NCBI RefSeq assembly: GCF_900119165.1 | Contig: NZ_FPJG01000006.1 | Span: 1,488,001 to 1,552,000, forward strand | DNA from: Amycolatopsis australiensis | GTDB lineage: Bacteria; Actinomycetota; Actinomycetes; Mycobacteriales; Pseudonocardiaceae | Direction of reading: 5' to 3' | DNA: 64,000 nt | Shown here: one piece after another, positions 8,339-17,126 of the stretch | Position numbering within the stretch: position 1 is the first letter of the stretch | How the letters are laid out: each line of letters opens with the position of its first letter | Notes under the pieces: model-generated | What the model saw: only the letters and a program-made list of their open reading frames with translations | What the model was told of the DNA's origin: nothing | The model's database searches: none | Translations under genes and position numbers: made by a program

Positions 8339-8911
8339 GTGACTTCAGCCAGGACGATCAACGTGCTCGGGATCGGCGGCTCGCTGCGTGAGGGCTCCCA
8401 GTCCGAACGCGCGCTGCAGATCGCGCTCGCCGGCGCGGCGGAAGTCGGTGTCCGGGTCCGCATGCTCAGCGGGCCGGAACTGGTGCTGCCGTTCTACGAC
8501 GCCGGCGAGCCGGGCCGCGACGAACGCGCGAGCACGCTCGTCGAAGCCGTGCGGCAGGCGGACGGGCTCATCGTCGTCTCGCCGGGCTACCACGGCGCGC
8601 TGTCCGGCCTGGTGAAGAACGCCCTGGACTACGTCGAGGACCTCCGTGACGACCGCCGTCCCTACCTGCACGGCCGCGCGGTCGGCCTGGCCGCCGTCGC
8701 GTACGGCTGGCAGGCGGCGGTCACGACGCTCGAACAGCTGCGCACGATCACGCACGCGCTGCGCGGCTGGGCCACCCCCCTGGGTGGTTCGATCAACTCC
8801 GCCGAGACCAAGTTCGACGAGGGTGGCGGCGCGTCGGACGAAAAGAGCGTCCGCACGCTTCGCCTGATCGGGCGGCAGGTCGCCGAATTCGCGGTGACGC
8901 ACGCCGCATGA
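8339..8911 (+). CDS. NADPH-dependent FMN reductase (flavodoxin-like fold)
   Basis: 190 aa. The N-terminal GIGGSLREGSQSERAL (about 11-26) is the FMN phosphate-binding loop of the NADPH-dependent FMN reductase family, followed by SPGYHGALSGLVKNALDYVEDL, another family hallmark. It probably reduces FMN or quinone-like acceptors with NAD(P)H. It starts at a GTG seven bases after a TAGCCT box (8326-8331) and has no Shine-Dalgarno sequence, so it is probably leaderless. The Ohr and Dps genes follow, suggesting an oxidative-stress neighbourhood. Confidence 0.88.
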   Translation: MTSARTINVLGIGGSLREGSQSERALQIALAGAAEVGVRVRMLSGPELVLPFYDAGEPGRDERASTLVEAVRQADGLIVVSPGYHGALSGLVKNALDYVEDLRDDRRPYLHGRAVGLAAVAYGWQAAVTTLEQLRTITHALRGWATPLGGSINSAETKFDEGGGASDEKSVRTLRLIGRQVAEFAVTHAA

Positions 8912-9045
8912 CGTTTCGCCCGGTGGCGCCCGGGTAAGCCAGCCACGTGACGCCTGCCATGTGGGGGCACCGTTCCGCGGGTGCGGGATGTTGTGCTCAG
9001 TGAGACGCTCGTCGGTGAGCGTCCGCGACAGAAGGCAGGCTGAGC

Positions 9046-9468
9046 ATGGGGCAGGCGATCTACACGGCGGTGGCGACGGCGCGCGGCGACGGCCGCAACG
9101 GCGAGGTGACCTCGTCGGACGGCGTCATCGACGAATCGCTGGCCATCCCGAAGGAGATGGGCGGCCCCGGCGGGGACAAGACCAACCCGGAGCAGCTCTT
9201 CGCCGCCGGCTATTCGGCCTGTTTCCACAGCGCGCTGCAGCTCGTCGCCCGGCAGGCCGAGGTACCGCTGCCCGACTCGACGGTGACCGCGGAGGTCAGC
9301 GTCCTCAAGCAGGACGTCGGCTTCGGCCTCGGCGTCGCGCTGAAGGTCTCGCTGCCGGGCCTCGACCAAGCCCAGGCCGACCGGCTGGTCGAGCAGGCCC
9401 ACCAGGTGTGCCCCTACTCGAACGCGACCCGCGGCAACATCGAGGTCGCGCTCTCCGCCACTGTCTGA
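9046..9468 (+). CDS. Organic hydroperoxide resistance protein (Ohr/OsmC family)
   Basis: 140 aa, the usual Ohr length. Both redox cysteines are present: the peroxidatic Cys in AAGYSACFHSAL and the resolving Cys in VCPYSNATRGN. Ohr reduces organic (lipid) hydroperoxides in the cytoplasm, recycled by lipoylated proteins. A short hairpin (GACGCTC/GAGCGTC, 9004-9023) lies upstream. Dps follows 46 bp downstream on the same strand, so the two are probably co-transcribed. No OhrR-type MarR repressor is next to it. Confidence 0.92.
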   Translation: MGQAIYTAVATARGDGRNGEVTSSDGVIDESLAIPKEMGGPGGDKTNPEQLFAAGYSACFHSALQLVARQAEVPLPDSTVTAEVSVLKQDVGFGLGVALKVSLPGLDQAQADRLVEQAHQVCPYSNATRGNIEVALSATV

Positions 9469-9514
9469 ACCCCCGAAGACCGTTGGAACGAGCCCGAGGA
9501 AAGGATCACCCGAG

Positions 9515-9991
9515 ATGAGCAAGTCTCCGATCAAGAGCCCGCTTTCCGAGGCCGACAAGGAGATCACCGGCAACGCCCTGCAGGCGACGCTGGTCGACCT
9601 CATCGACCTGTCCCTCATCGCCAAGCAGGCGCACTGGAACGTCGTCGGATCGAACTTCCGCAGCGCGCACCTGCAGCTGGACGAGCTGGTCAACACCGCG
9701 CGCCAGTACGTCGACGAGGTGGCCGAGCGCGCCAACGCCATCGGCGTCTCGCCGAACGGCAAGGCCAAGACCGTCGTCGAGAGCTCGGGCGCGCCGGACT
9801 ACCCGGACAACTGGCAGTCCGTGGAGTCGACCGTCGCCGCGATCGTCGACATCCTCGCGAAGCTGATCGAGCGGCTGCGGGCCCGCATCGACGAGACCGA
9901 CAAGAGCGACCTCGTCACGCAGGACCTGCTGATCGAGATCACCCGCGCGCTGGAAGAGGCGCACTGGATGTGGCAGGCCCAGCAGGCCTGA
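9515..9991 (+). CDS. dps: Dps-family DNA-binding ferroxidase
   Basis: 158 aa. The ferritin-like Dps fold is shown by LIAKQAHWNVVGSNF (ferroxidase His) and LDELVNTARQYVDEVAERA. Dps dodecamers oxidise and store iron with H2O2 and can bind DNA, protecting it during oxidative stress. It lies directly after Ohr, with a ribosome binding site AGGAAAGGA upstream. A strong intrinsic terminator follows its stop codon by about 16 bases. Confidence 0.92.
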   Translation: MSKSPIKSPLSEADKEITGNALQATLVDLIDLSLIAKQAHWNVVGSNFRSAHLQLDELVNTARQYVDEVAERANAIGVSPNGKAKTVVESSGAPDYPDNWQSVESTVAAIVDILAKLIERLRARIDETDKSDLVTQDLLIEITRALEEAHWMWQAQQA

Positions 9992-10006
9992 TCCCGTCCC
10001 GCGAAA

Positions 10007-10035
10007 GGGGCCGTTCCGCGTGGACGGCCCTTTTT
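10007..10035 (+). terminator. Rho-independent terminator after dps
   Basis: Stem GGGCCGT (10008-10014) pairs with ACGGCCC (10024-10030), loop of nine bases, followed by TTTTT. It closes the ohr-dps unit and separates it from the gadB promoter. Confidence 0.85.
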
Positions 10036-10064
10036 CGTCGGTGGTTGCCAGTACGGTCTCCGGC

Positions 10065-11453
10065 ATGGTCCTGCATCAGGGGAAAGCCGACCGCCCGGGT
10101 CGCGTCGGCGGCACGAACCCGCTCTACGGCGGCGCGAACCCGGCTTTGGCCGCGAGCCTCGTGCCGCCGCACGATCGCCTGTCCGACGACCCGCTGCCCC
10201 CGGACACGGCGCTGCAGCTGGTGCGCGACGAGCTGATGCTCGACGGCAACGCACGGCTCAACCTCGCCACGTTCGTCACGACGTGGATGGAGCCGCAGGC
10301 GCGCGAGCTGATGGCCGAGTGCGTCGACAAGAACATGATCGACAAGGACGAGTACCCGCAGACGGCCGAGCTGGAGCGGCGCTGCGTGAACATCCTCGCC
10401 GACCTGTGGCACGCGCCCGACCCGGCGGACATCATGGGCTGCTCCACGACCGGATCGTCGGAAGCGTGCATGCTCGCCGGGATGGCGCTCAAGCGGCGGT
10501 GGTCGAAGCTCGGCCGCACCGGGAAGCCGAACCTGGTGATGGGCGTGAACGTCCAGGTCTGCTGGGAGAAGTTCTGCGAGTACTGGGAGGTCGAGCCGCG
10601 GCTGGTGCCGATGGAAGGCGACCGCTACCACCTGTCGGCGGAGGAGGCCGTCGCGCGGTGTGACGAGAACACGATCGGCGTGGTCGCGATCCTCGGCTCG
10701 ACGTTCGACGGCAGCTACGAGCCGGTGGCGGAGATCGCCGCGGCGCTGGACGAACTGGCCGGGCGCACGGGCTGGGACATCCCGATGCACGTCGACGGCG
10801 CGTCGGGCGCGATGGTGGCGCCGTTCCTCGACCCGGACCTGGTGTGGGACTTCCGGCTGCCGCGGGTGGCGTCGATCAACACGTCGGGCCACAAGTACGG
10901 GCTCGTGTACCCGGGCGTCGGCTGGGTGGTCTGGCGCGACCAGGCGGCGCTGCCCGCGGAACTGGTGTTCAACGTCAACTACCTCGGTGGCGACATGCCG
11001 ACGTTCGCGCTGAACTTCTCCCGCCCGGGCGCCGAGGTGGCGGCGCAGTACTACACGTTCGTCCGGCTGGGCCGCGAAGGGTTTCGCGCGGTGCAGCAGG
11101 CTTCCCGGGACGTGGCGCTGCACTTGTCGTCCGGCATCGCCGAGCTGGGCCCGTTCTCACTGCTGACCCGCGGCGACCAGCTGCCGGTGTTCGCGTTCAC
11201 GACCCGCCCGGACGCGGGCTTCGACGTCTTCGACGTGTCCCGGCGGCTGCGGGAGCGCGGCTGGCTGGTGCCGGCGTACACGTTCCCGGAGAACCGGACG
11301 GACCTGGCGGTGCTGCGGATCGTGGTCCGCAACGGCTTCACGCACGACCTGGCGGACCTGCTGCTGGCGGACCTGCAGCGGCTGCTGCCGGATCTGGAGG
11401 AGTTCGGCGGCCACCCGAAGGACACGGCCAAGGCGACCGCCTTCCACCACTAG
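10065..11453 (+). CDS. gadB: Glutamate decarboxylase (PLP-dependent, group II)
   Basis: 462 aa, the usual GadA/B length. It converts glutamate to GABA and CO2 using a proton, an acid-stress or GABA-shunt enzyme. Features: GCSTTGSSEACMLAG (PLP phosphate region), HVDGASGAM with the PLP-stacking Asp, and INTSGHKYGLVYPG, where K277 is the Schiff-base lysine. The ATG at 10065 lies seven bases after a TACGGT box (10052-10057); the in-frame GTG at 10020 is inside the dps terminator and is rejected. No GABA antiporter gene is adjacent. Confidence 0.93.
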   Translation: MVLHQGKADRPGRVGGTNPLYGGANPALAASLVPPHDRLSDDPLPPDTALQLVRDELMLDGNARLNLATFVTTWMEPQARELMAECVDKNMIDKDEYPQTAELERRCVNILADLWHAPDPADIMGCSTTGSSEACMLAGMALKRRWSKLGRTGKPNLVMGVNVQVCWEKFCEYWEVEPRLVPMEGDRYHLSAEEAVARCDENTIGVVAILGSTFDGSYEPVAEIAAALDELAGRTGWDIPMHVDGASGAMVAPFLDPDLVWDFRLPRVASINTSGHKYGLVYPGVGWVVWRDQAALPAELVFNVNYLGGDMPTFALNFSRPGAEVAAQYYTFVRLGREGFRAVQQASRDVALHLSSGIAELGPFSLLTRGDQLPVFAFTTRPDAGFDVFDVSRRLRERGWLVPAYTFPENRTDLAVLRIVVRNGFTHDLADLLLADLQRLLPDLEEFGGHPKDTAKATAFHH

Positions 11454-11543
11454 CGGGCTGGTGCCACGGCTCGGCTCACACGACACGTGCCAGAGGTCTC
11501 TTCCCGTCGCCAGCCGGGCCTACCAGCGGGTAACGTCGGCCAC

Positions 11544-12170
11544 ATGGGTGTCGCTGCTGACGAACGCCGGGCGCTGAGCGCGCTTCTCGACGACCTCGGG
11601 CCGGATGCGCCCACGTTGTGCGAAGGCTGGACCACCCGGGACCTGGCCGCGCACCTCGTCGTGCGGGAACACCGGCTCGATGCCGCGCCCGGGATTCTCG
11701 TGCCCGCCCTCGCCCGCTACACCCAGAAGGTCCAGGACCGCTACGCCGCCAAGCCGTGGGCCGGCCTGGTCGAGCAGGTCCGGAACGGGCCGTCGAAGTT
11801 CTGGCCCACCGCGCTCGGCCCGCTCGACGAGCTGACCAACACCGCCGAGTTCCTCGTCCACCACGAGGACGTCCGGCGCGCACAACCCGGCTGGCAGCCG
11901 CGGCCCGCCGATGCCACGCGGGACGCCGCCGCCTGGAATTCGGCTCGGCAGGCCGCCAAGCTCAACCTCCGGAAGTCTCCCGTCGGTGTCACCCTGCGCA
12001 CCGGGGATGGCCGCGAAGCCGCCGTCAAGACCGGGCCCGACCCCGTCACCGTCGTCGGCGAGCCCGTCGACCTGCTGCTCTTCGTGTTCGGCCGCGACGC
12101 CGTCGACCTCCGCTTCGAAGGCGACGCGGCCGCCGTCACGAAACTCCGGGCCGTGAACCGCGGACTCTGA
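11544..12170 (+). CDS. DinB-like/maleylpyruvate-isomerase-type protein (TIGR03085-like)
   Basis: 208 aa. The opening (ERRALSALLDDLGPDAPTLC followed by EGWTTRDLAAHLVVREHRLD) and the motif EFLVHHEDVRRAQPGW are typical of the actinobacterial mycothiol-dependent DinB-like superfamily, whose members bind a metal through three His and use mycothiol as cofactor. The exact reaction is unknown. The ATG at 11544 follows a TAACGT box by seven bases, which decides against the longer in-frame start at 11487. Its 3' end overlaps the convergent membrane-protein gene by 35 bp. Confidence 0.8.
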   Translation: MGVAADERRALSALLDDLGPDAPTLCEGWTTRDLAAHLVVREHRLDAAPGILVPALARYTQKVQDRYAAKPWAGLVEQVRNGPSKFWPTALGPLDELTNTAEFLVHHEDVRRAQPGWQPRPADATRDAAAWNSARQAAKLNLRKSPVGVTLRTGDGREAAVKTGPDPVTVVGEPVDLLLFVFGRDAVDLRFEGDAAAVTKLRAVNRGL

Positions 12171-12828
12171 GCGAAACCCACCGCCCCACCGGCAGCGCCA
12201 CCACGATCGCCGCCAGCGCCAGGTGCACGGCCATGAACGCCACCGCCGCCGGCACGCTCGGCGGGCCGCCGAGGAACACGATCATGTGCGACGCCCACTT
12301 CAGCTCGGTCGGCTTCGAACCCGCCGCCCAGACGTCGTTCAGCGCCCAGAACGTCAGGTCGTTCACGCCCGAGATCACCACGAGGATCGACGCGATCCCG
12401 ACCTTGAGCACGTTCGCCGTCCGGCCGCCGCCGAGGCGGTAGGCCAGCAGCCCGAACAGCACGATGAACGTCGTCACGAACAGCTCGAACTGGTAGACCG
12501 GCTGGAAGTCGCCATCGGCGGAGCGCGCGAACGCCTGCACCCGCATCACCAGCTCGGTGTCCAAATAGGACATGTAGCCGAACACCGCGAACACGATCAG
12601 CGCCGGCCCGAACCGGCCGCGCGGGAACAGCGAGACCGTCAGCACCGCGAAGACGAACGGGCACAGCTTGAACGCCCAGTCGCCGATGTTGTCCAGCGTC
12701 TGGTCCGGCGGCAGCACCACCATGATCAGCAGCGTGGTGACCACCGCCGGAACGGCGGCGACCAGCCACAGCCACTGCCGCCGCCGGTACAGGGCGGCGA
12801 CCAGGCCGGGCGATTCCAAGAGCGTCAC
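12136..12828 (-). CDS. Polytopic membrane protein, last gene of the surface-polymer operon
   Basis: 230 aa with six or seven predicted membrane segments (for example about 15-35, FVFAVLTVSLF, ALIVFAVFGYMSYL, LFVTTFIVLFGLLAY, ILVVISGVNDLTFWAL, AVHLALAAIVVALPV). I do not recognise the family. The GTG start overlaps the TGA of the carbamoyltransferase gene by four bases (GTGA), so translation is coupled and its job is probably tied to the same pathway. It may serve as a membrane assembly or transport partner for the carbamoylated product. Upstream in-frame extension would run inside the carbamoyltransferase gene. Confidence 0.75.
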   Translation of the reverse strand: MTLLESPGLVAALYRRRQWLWLVAAVPAVVTTLLIMVVLPPDQTLDNIGDWAFKLCPFVFAVLTVSLFPRGRFGPALIVFAVFGYMSYLDTELVMRVQAFARSADGDFQPVYQFELFVTTFIVLFGLLAYRLGGGRTANVLKVGIASILVVISGVNDLTFWALNDVWAAGSKPTELKWASHMIVFLGGPPSVPAAVAFMAVHLALAAIVVALPVGRWVSLRVRGSRPGVS

Positions 12829-14624
12829 AGTTCCTTCTCCACCCAGAACGGTCCGAGGGCCAGCGCGTCGACGTCGGTCTTCAGGTAGCACGCGATCGCG
12901 TCGGCCGGGCTGGCCACGATCGGCTCGTTGTTGTCGTTGAACGAGGTGTTGACGACCATCGGCACGCCCGTCAGCTTCTCGAACTCGCTGATCATCCGGT
13001 AGTACAGCGGGTTGTCCGCCCGGCTGACCGTCTGCACCCGCGCGGTGCCGTCGACGTGGGTGATCGCCGGGACCTCGGCCCGCTTGTCGGGCAGCACGTC
13101 GAACACCAGCAGCATCACCGGCGACGGGTAGTCGCTGACGAAGTACTCGCCCGCCCGCTCCACCAGGCACGACGGCGCGAACGGCCGGAACGCCTCGCGG
13201 TGCTTGACCTTCTCGTTCATCCGCGTCTTCGACTCCGGGTCGCGCGGGTCCGCGATCAGCGACCGGTTGCCCAGCGCTCGCGGCCCGCACTCCATCCGGC
13301 CCTGCACCCAGCCGACGATCCGCCCTTCGGCCACCTTCGCCGCGGTGTGCGCCGCGATGTCGTCGACGCGCGTGTACTCGACGCCGGCGTCCTGCAACGC
13401 CAGCTCCATCTCGGCCTCGGTGTAGTCGGGGCCGGTGTAGGTGTAGCCGTCGCGCGGGCGCGGCTTGCCGTACTTGGCGACCGACACGTCCAGTGCCGCG
13501 CCGAGCGCGCAGCCGTCGTCGGCCGCCGCGGGCTGGGCGAAGAAGTCCTCGAACGGCGTTTCCAGCAGGATCCGGCCGTTCATCACGCTGTTCAGCGCGA
13601 CACCGCCGGCGACGCACAGCCGCTTCGAGCCGGTCTCGCGCTGCAGCCACCGCGCCAGGTGCAGGCCCGCTTCTTCGAGCGTCACCTGCAGCGCGTAGGC
13701 GATGTCGCGGTAGTGCTGCGGCACGGGGTTCTCCGCGGTGACGCGGGTTTTGGGCCGCGCCGGGCCGAACGTGTCGGTGAACTTCTTCGACATCACGTGC
13801 TTGCCGGTGCGGTGGTGGCCGAACCAGGACAGATCCAGCTCGAACCCGCCGTCGTCGTCGAGGTGGATGAGCTGCTTGAACGCGTCGACGTAGGTGTCCT
13901 CGCCGAACGGCGCCAGGCCCATGATCTTGCCTTCGTCGCGGGTCGGGTAGAAGCCGAGGTAGCCGGTGACGCCGGCGTACATCGCGCCGAGCGAGTGCGG
14001 GAACTTGATCCGCCGCAGGTCGACGATCCGGTTGCCGCGGCCGTGGGCGAGGTAGGTCGCCGTGCCGTCGCTGCCGATGCCGTCGAAGGTGAGCACGGCC
14101 GACTCGTCCCACGGCGAGATGAAGTAGCCGCTGGCCGCGTGCGCGCGGTGGTGGTCGACGAGGTGGGTCCGGAACTTCGTCGGCCCGGTCCAGCCGACGG
14201 CTTCCTTGACGTCCTTTTCGAGCGTGAACGACCGCTTGATGTGCGCGAGGACCGCGCCGCCGACGTGGTAGTCGTCGTGGCCCTTCCCGCCGCCGGTCAG
14301 GAAGGTGTCGACCATGCCCGCCGACTTGCCGCCTTCGTCGCCGTTGGCGTTGCGGAAGACCTCCAGCGTCCCGGGGAAGTAGCGCGCGAACACCTTGGCC
14401 GCGTGGATGCCTTCCTTCCAGCGCTGCCAGTAGTAGGCGACGTGGTCCACGTCGCCGAGGGTGATCCCGCCGCGTTCCAGGCAGAATTTGATGGCCTCGG
14501 CGGGAAAGCCGCCGTCGTGCTTCACGCGCGTGAAGCGTTCCTCCTCGGCGAAGGCGACGATCTCGCCGTCGCGCACGAGTGCCGCGGCCGAGTCGTGGAC
14601 CCGGCTGATGCCCAGTACATACAT
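12825..14624 (-). CDS. NodU/CmcH/TobZ-type O-carbamoyltransferase
   Basis: 599 aa. The N-terminal YrdC-like/Kae1-like carbamoyltransferase domain opens with GISRVHDSAAALVRDG and has the metal motif HHRAHAASGYF; the C-terminal domain has MVVNTSFNDNNEPIV. Such enzymes use carbamoyl phosphate and ATP to form carbamoyl-adenylate and transfer the carbamoyl group to a hydroxyl of a sugar, antibiotic or Nod factor. In this operon the acceptor is probably a glycosylated product made by the GT2 and ATP-grasp enzymes. It is separated from the flippase gene by 16 bp and coupled by GTGA overlap to the downstream membrane protein. Confidence 0.92.
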   Translation of the reverse strand: MYVLGISRVHDSAAALVRDGEIVAFAEEERFTRVKHDGGFPAEAIKFCLERGGITLGDVDHVAYYWQRWKEGIHAAKVFARYFPGTLEVFRNANGDEGGKSAGMVDTFLTGGGKGHDDYHVGGAVLAHIKRSFTLEKDVKEAVGWTGPTKFRTHLVDHHRAHAASGYFISPWDESAVLTFDGIGSDGTATYLAHGRGNRIVDLRRIKFPHSLGAMYAGVTGYLGFYPTRDEGKIMGLAPFGEDTYVDAFKQLIHLDDDGGFELDLSWFGHHRTGKHVMSKKFTDTFGPARPKTRVTAENPVPQHYRDIAYALQVTLEEAGLHLARWLQRETGSKRLCVAGGVALNSVMNGRILLETPFEDFFAQPAAADDGCALGAALDVSVAKYGKPRPRDGYTYTGPDYTEAEMELALQDAGVEYTRVDDIAAHTAAKVAEGRIVGWVQGRMECGPRALGNRSLIADPRDPESKTRMNEKVKHREAFRPFAPSCLVERAGEYFVSDYPSPVMLLVFDVLPDKRAEVPAITHVDGTARVQTVSRADNPLYYRMISEFEKLTGVPMVVNTSFNDNNEPIVASPADAIACYLKTDVDALALGPFWVEKEL

Positions 14625-14640
14625 GATTTCTCCCAGTGGT

Positions 14641-15888
14641 TCAGTGCCGGCGGACCAGGCGCCGCAGGACGGCCGCCTTCACCGCGAGGGCGAGGACGAG
14701 CGCGGCGAACCCGCCCACCGGCCCGAGGACGGGGACGAGCAGTGCCGCGGCGACGGCGGTGGCGGCCAGCGAGACGACGGCGGTGCCGGACGTCAGCGTC
14801 AGCACCTTGCTGTTGGTGTTTTCGATGAGGAAGCCCGCGTACAGGCCGGTCGCGTACAACGCCGTCTCGACGAGCACGAGCAAGCCGAGGACGACGTAGG
14901 CGTCTTCGGCGGTGAGCAGGGCGCGGGTCCCGGGGATGGCGAGACCCGCGCCGAGCAGGACGGCCACGGCGATCCCGGCGCGTTCGACCAGCCGCAGCAA
15001 CGCGACCGCCCGGGTCCGCCCGGCCGCCGCGCCCGTGCCGCGCATCCGCCGTGACGCGGCCGGCTGGTGCAGCTTGAGCTGGTAGTACAGCAGCGAGCAG
15101 AACGCGCTGGACACGAGCAGCGCCAGGTAGAACGGGCCGCTGTCGGTGGTCCGGCCGGACAGCGCCAGCACGGCGAACACGACCGACGTCGAGACGACGT
15201 CGAGCAGTTCGGTCAGGCCGAGCAGGACGGTGCTGCGGCCGAACGCGGGCAGCAGCCGGTGACCTGGCAGCCCGCCGCCCCGCAGCCAGGGGCGCGGCAG
15301 CAGGGCCACCGAGGCGCCGAGGATGACGAGGATCCCGCCGAGCAGCAGCGCCAGGTGCGTCTCGGGGGACCAGCGCACCGCCCACGTCACGCAGGTCACG
15401 ACGCCGACCACGATCGAGCCCGCGGTGAACGCCAGTGCGTCCAAACTGGACTTCGCACGCAGCCGGTGCAGGCCGGACACGGTCATCAGCAGCCCGCCGG
15501 AGATCGACCACGCCGCCGCCGTCAGGTACAGCGCCGCGTCCGAGCGCGGCGCCACCACCAGCGCGACGACCGTCGCGGCCAGCACCGCCAGCACCGGCAC
15601 CGCGGCGAGCCGGACGGCGAGCGCCGCGACGGCGTCCCGGGTCCGGTGCAGCCGCGGCAGGCTCTTCAACGCGGACTTCTCCGCCGCGGCCGGGACGAAG
15701 TTCAGCCAGGTCATCAGGCCGAGCGCGTTCGCGAACCGCCCGTAGTCGCGGGCACCCCACGCGGTGATCAGGACCAGCCCCATCAGCTGGACCGACAGCC
15801 GGAACACGCCCCGGCCGGCGAGCAGCCGCAGCACCACCGCCGGCCGCGGCGGGGCCACGGCCGGCGCGGCGGTGGACGGCGCGGTCAC
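14641..15888 (-). CDS. Polysaccharide flippase-like membrane protein (MOP/Wzx-like)
   Basis: 415 aa with about 12 hydrophobic segments and few charged loops. The opening RLLAGRGVFRLSVQLMGLVLITAWGARDYGRFANALGLMTWL resembles oligosaccharide flippases of the MOP superfamily (the RDYG.FA.A pattern). It would move a lipid-linked or otherwise hydrophobic product across the membrane. The GTG start overlaps the ATP-grasp stop codon by four bases (GTGA). The family call rests on topology and the N-terminal pattern only. Confidence 0.68.
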   Translation of the reverse strand: MTAPSTAAPAVAPPRPAVVLRLLAGRGVFRLSVQLMGLVLITAWGARDYGRFANALGLMTWLNFVPAAAEKSALKSLPRLHRTRDAVAALAVRLAAVPVLAVLAATVVALVVAPRSDAALYLTAAAWSISGGLLMTVSGLHRLRAKSSLDALAFTAGSIVVGVVTCVTWAVRWSPETHLALLLGGILVILGASVALLPRPWLRGGGLPGHRLLPAFGRSTVLLGLTELLDVVSTSVVFAVLALSGRTTDSGPFYLALLVSSAFCSLLYYQLKLHQPAASRRMRGTGAAAGRTRAVALLRLVERAGIAVAVLLGAGLAIPGTRALLTAEDAYVVLGLLVLVETALYATGLYAGFLIENTNSKVLTLTSGTAVVSLAATAVAAALLVPVLGPVGGFAALVLALAVKAAVLRRLVRRH

Positions 15889-17126
15889 GGCAGGGGTACC
15901 GCCATGTCCTGGTCGTGGAGCAGGAACTTCAGCGTGCCGCGGACGGCGTTCTCCGCCGCGAGCAGCTCCGGCGCCGAGCCGGCGGTGAGCACGACGTACC
16001 CCAGCTTGTGCCCGGCCTGCTCGTACGGCCGGACGAACGAGCCCTCGTCGGCGAACAGGTGCAGCCCGACCAGCCCCGGCATCGCGCGCACGTCGTCCAC
16101 CCCGTCCACACGCGACAGGTGGCCGCCGCGGTCGGACGCCAGGATGTGCACCAGCGTCGGCTTCGGCTCGTGCAGGTCCAGCCGCACCTCGTCGCCGGTG
16201 GCGGCCGCGATGCCGGCGGCGATCAGGTCGGCGCCGTGGCAGTGCGCGATCGCCTCCGCGAGCCCGTTGCCGCCCATCCGGGCGCCCATCTCGATGAGGT
16301 ACAGCCGCCCGTCGCGGCCGAGGACGGCGTCCAGGGTGAGCGGGCCGGTGCGGTAACCCAGCTCGGTGCAGATCCGGTCGAGGGCCTCGATCAGGTTCAG
16401 CTCGACGTCCGCGGGCAGCTCGGCGGGCAGTAGGTGCGACGACGTCACGAAGAATGGCGGCGGCGTGAGCGCGCGTTCGGTGACGGCGTGGAAGACGATC
16501 CGGCCGCCGACGACGAGCGCCTCGATGGTGAAGTGCGAGCCGTCGAGGTGCTCCTCCACGACCAGCCGGCCGGACGGCGAGAACGCGAGCGACTCGGTGA
16601 ACGCCGTGGTCAGCCTGCCCGGGCCCGGGCAGGACACGACACCGCGGCTGCCGGAGGAGTCGACCGGTTTGACCAGCGCCGGAAACCGCAGCTGCTGCGC
16701 CGCGTGCACCAGCTCGGGCCCGGGACGGCCGTCGACACTGCGGTAGCTCGGCAGTCCCAGGTGGTCGCACAACGCGCGGAACACGGACTTGTCCGTCGAC
16801 GCGCGGACCGCGTACTCGGGCAGCGGATCCGGCATGCCCCAGTGGCGGGTGAGCCACGCCAGTGCGGGCAGGCCGACGTCGCTCGCCGGGCACAGCACGC
16901 CGGCGAGATCACGGCGGCCGTCCAGCGCCGCCGCGATCTGCTCCGGCGCACGCACGCTGACCTGCAGGAACTCGTCGGCGTACGCCACGGCCGGCGCGGT
17001 GGGCCGGACGTCGACGCAGAGCGTGCGGAAGCCCAGCTCCCGCGCCCGCTCGTAGGTGCTGACCGAACCGTCCGCGCCCCCCAGGATCACCAGGGTTCTC
17101 GCGGGGTCCTTCTCCGAACTCGTCAC
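15885..17126 (-). CDS. ATP-grasp ligase
   Basis: 413 aa. The N-terminal Rossmann-like pre-ATP-grasp domain is followed by LCPASDVGLPAL and ASTDKSVFRALCDHLGLPSY. The ATP-grasp lobes are shown by FPALVKPVDSSGSRGV (nucleotide lysine) and LVVEEHLDGSHFTIEALV, and the metal motif by LYLIEMGARMGGNGLAEAI. The enzyme should activate a carboxylate as acyl phosphate and ligate it to an amine, so it may attach an amino acid or amino sugar in this pathway. Substrates are unknown. The GTG at 17126 overlaps the glycosyltransferase stop (GTGA). Confidence 0.88.
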   Translation of the reverse strand: MTSSEKDPARTLVILGGADGSVSTYERARELGFRTLCVDVRPTAPAVAYADEFLQVSVRAPEQIAAALDGRRDLAGVLCPASDVGLPALAWLTRHWGMPDPLPEYAVRASTDKSVFRALCDHLGLPSYRSVDGRPGPELVHAAQQLRFPALVKPVDSSGSRGVVSCPGPGRLTTAFTESLAFSPSGRLVVEEHLDGSHFTIEALVVGGRIVFHAVTERALTPPPFFVTSSHLLPAELPADVELNLIEALDRICTELGYRTGPLTLDAVLGRDGRLYLIEMGARMGGNGLAEAIAHCHGADLIAAGIAAATGDEVRLDLHEPKPTLVHILASDRGGHLSRVDGVDDVRAMPGLVGLHLFADEGSFVRPYEQAGHKLGYVVLTAGSAPELLAAENAVRGTLKFLLHDQDMAVPLP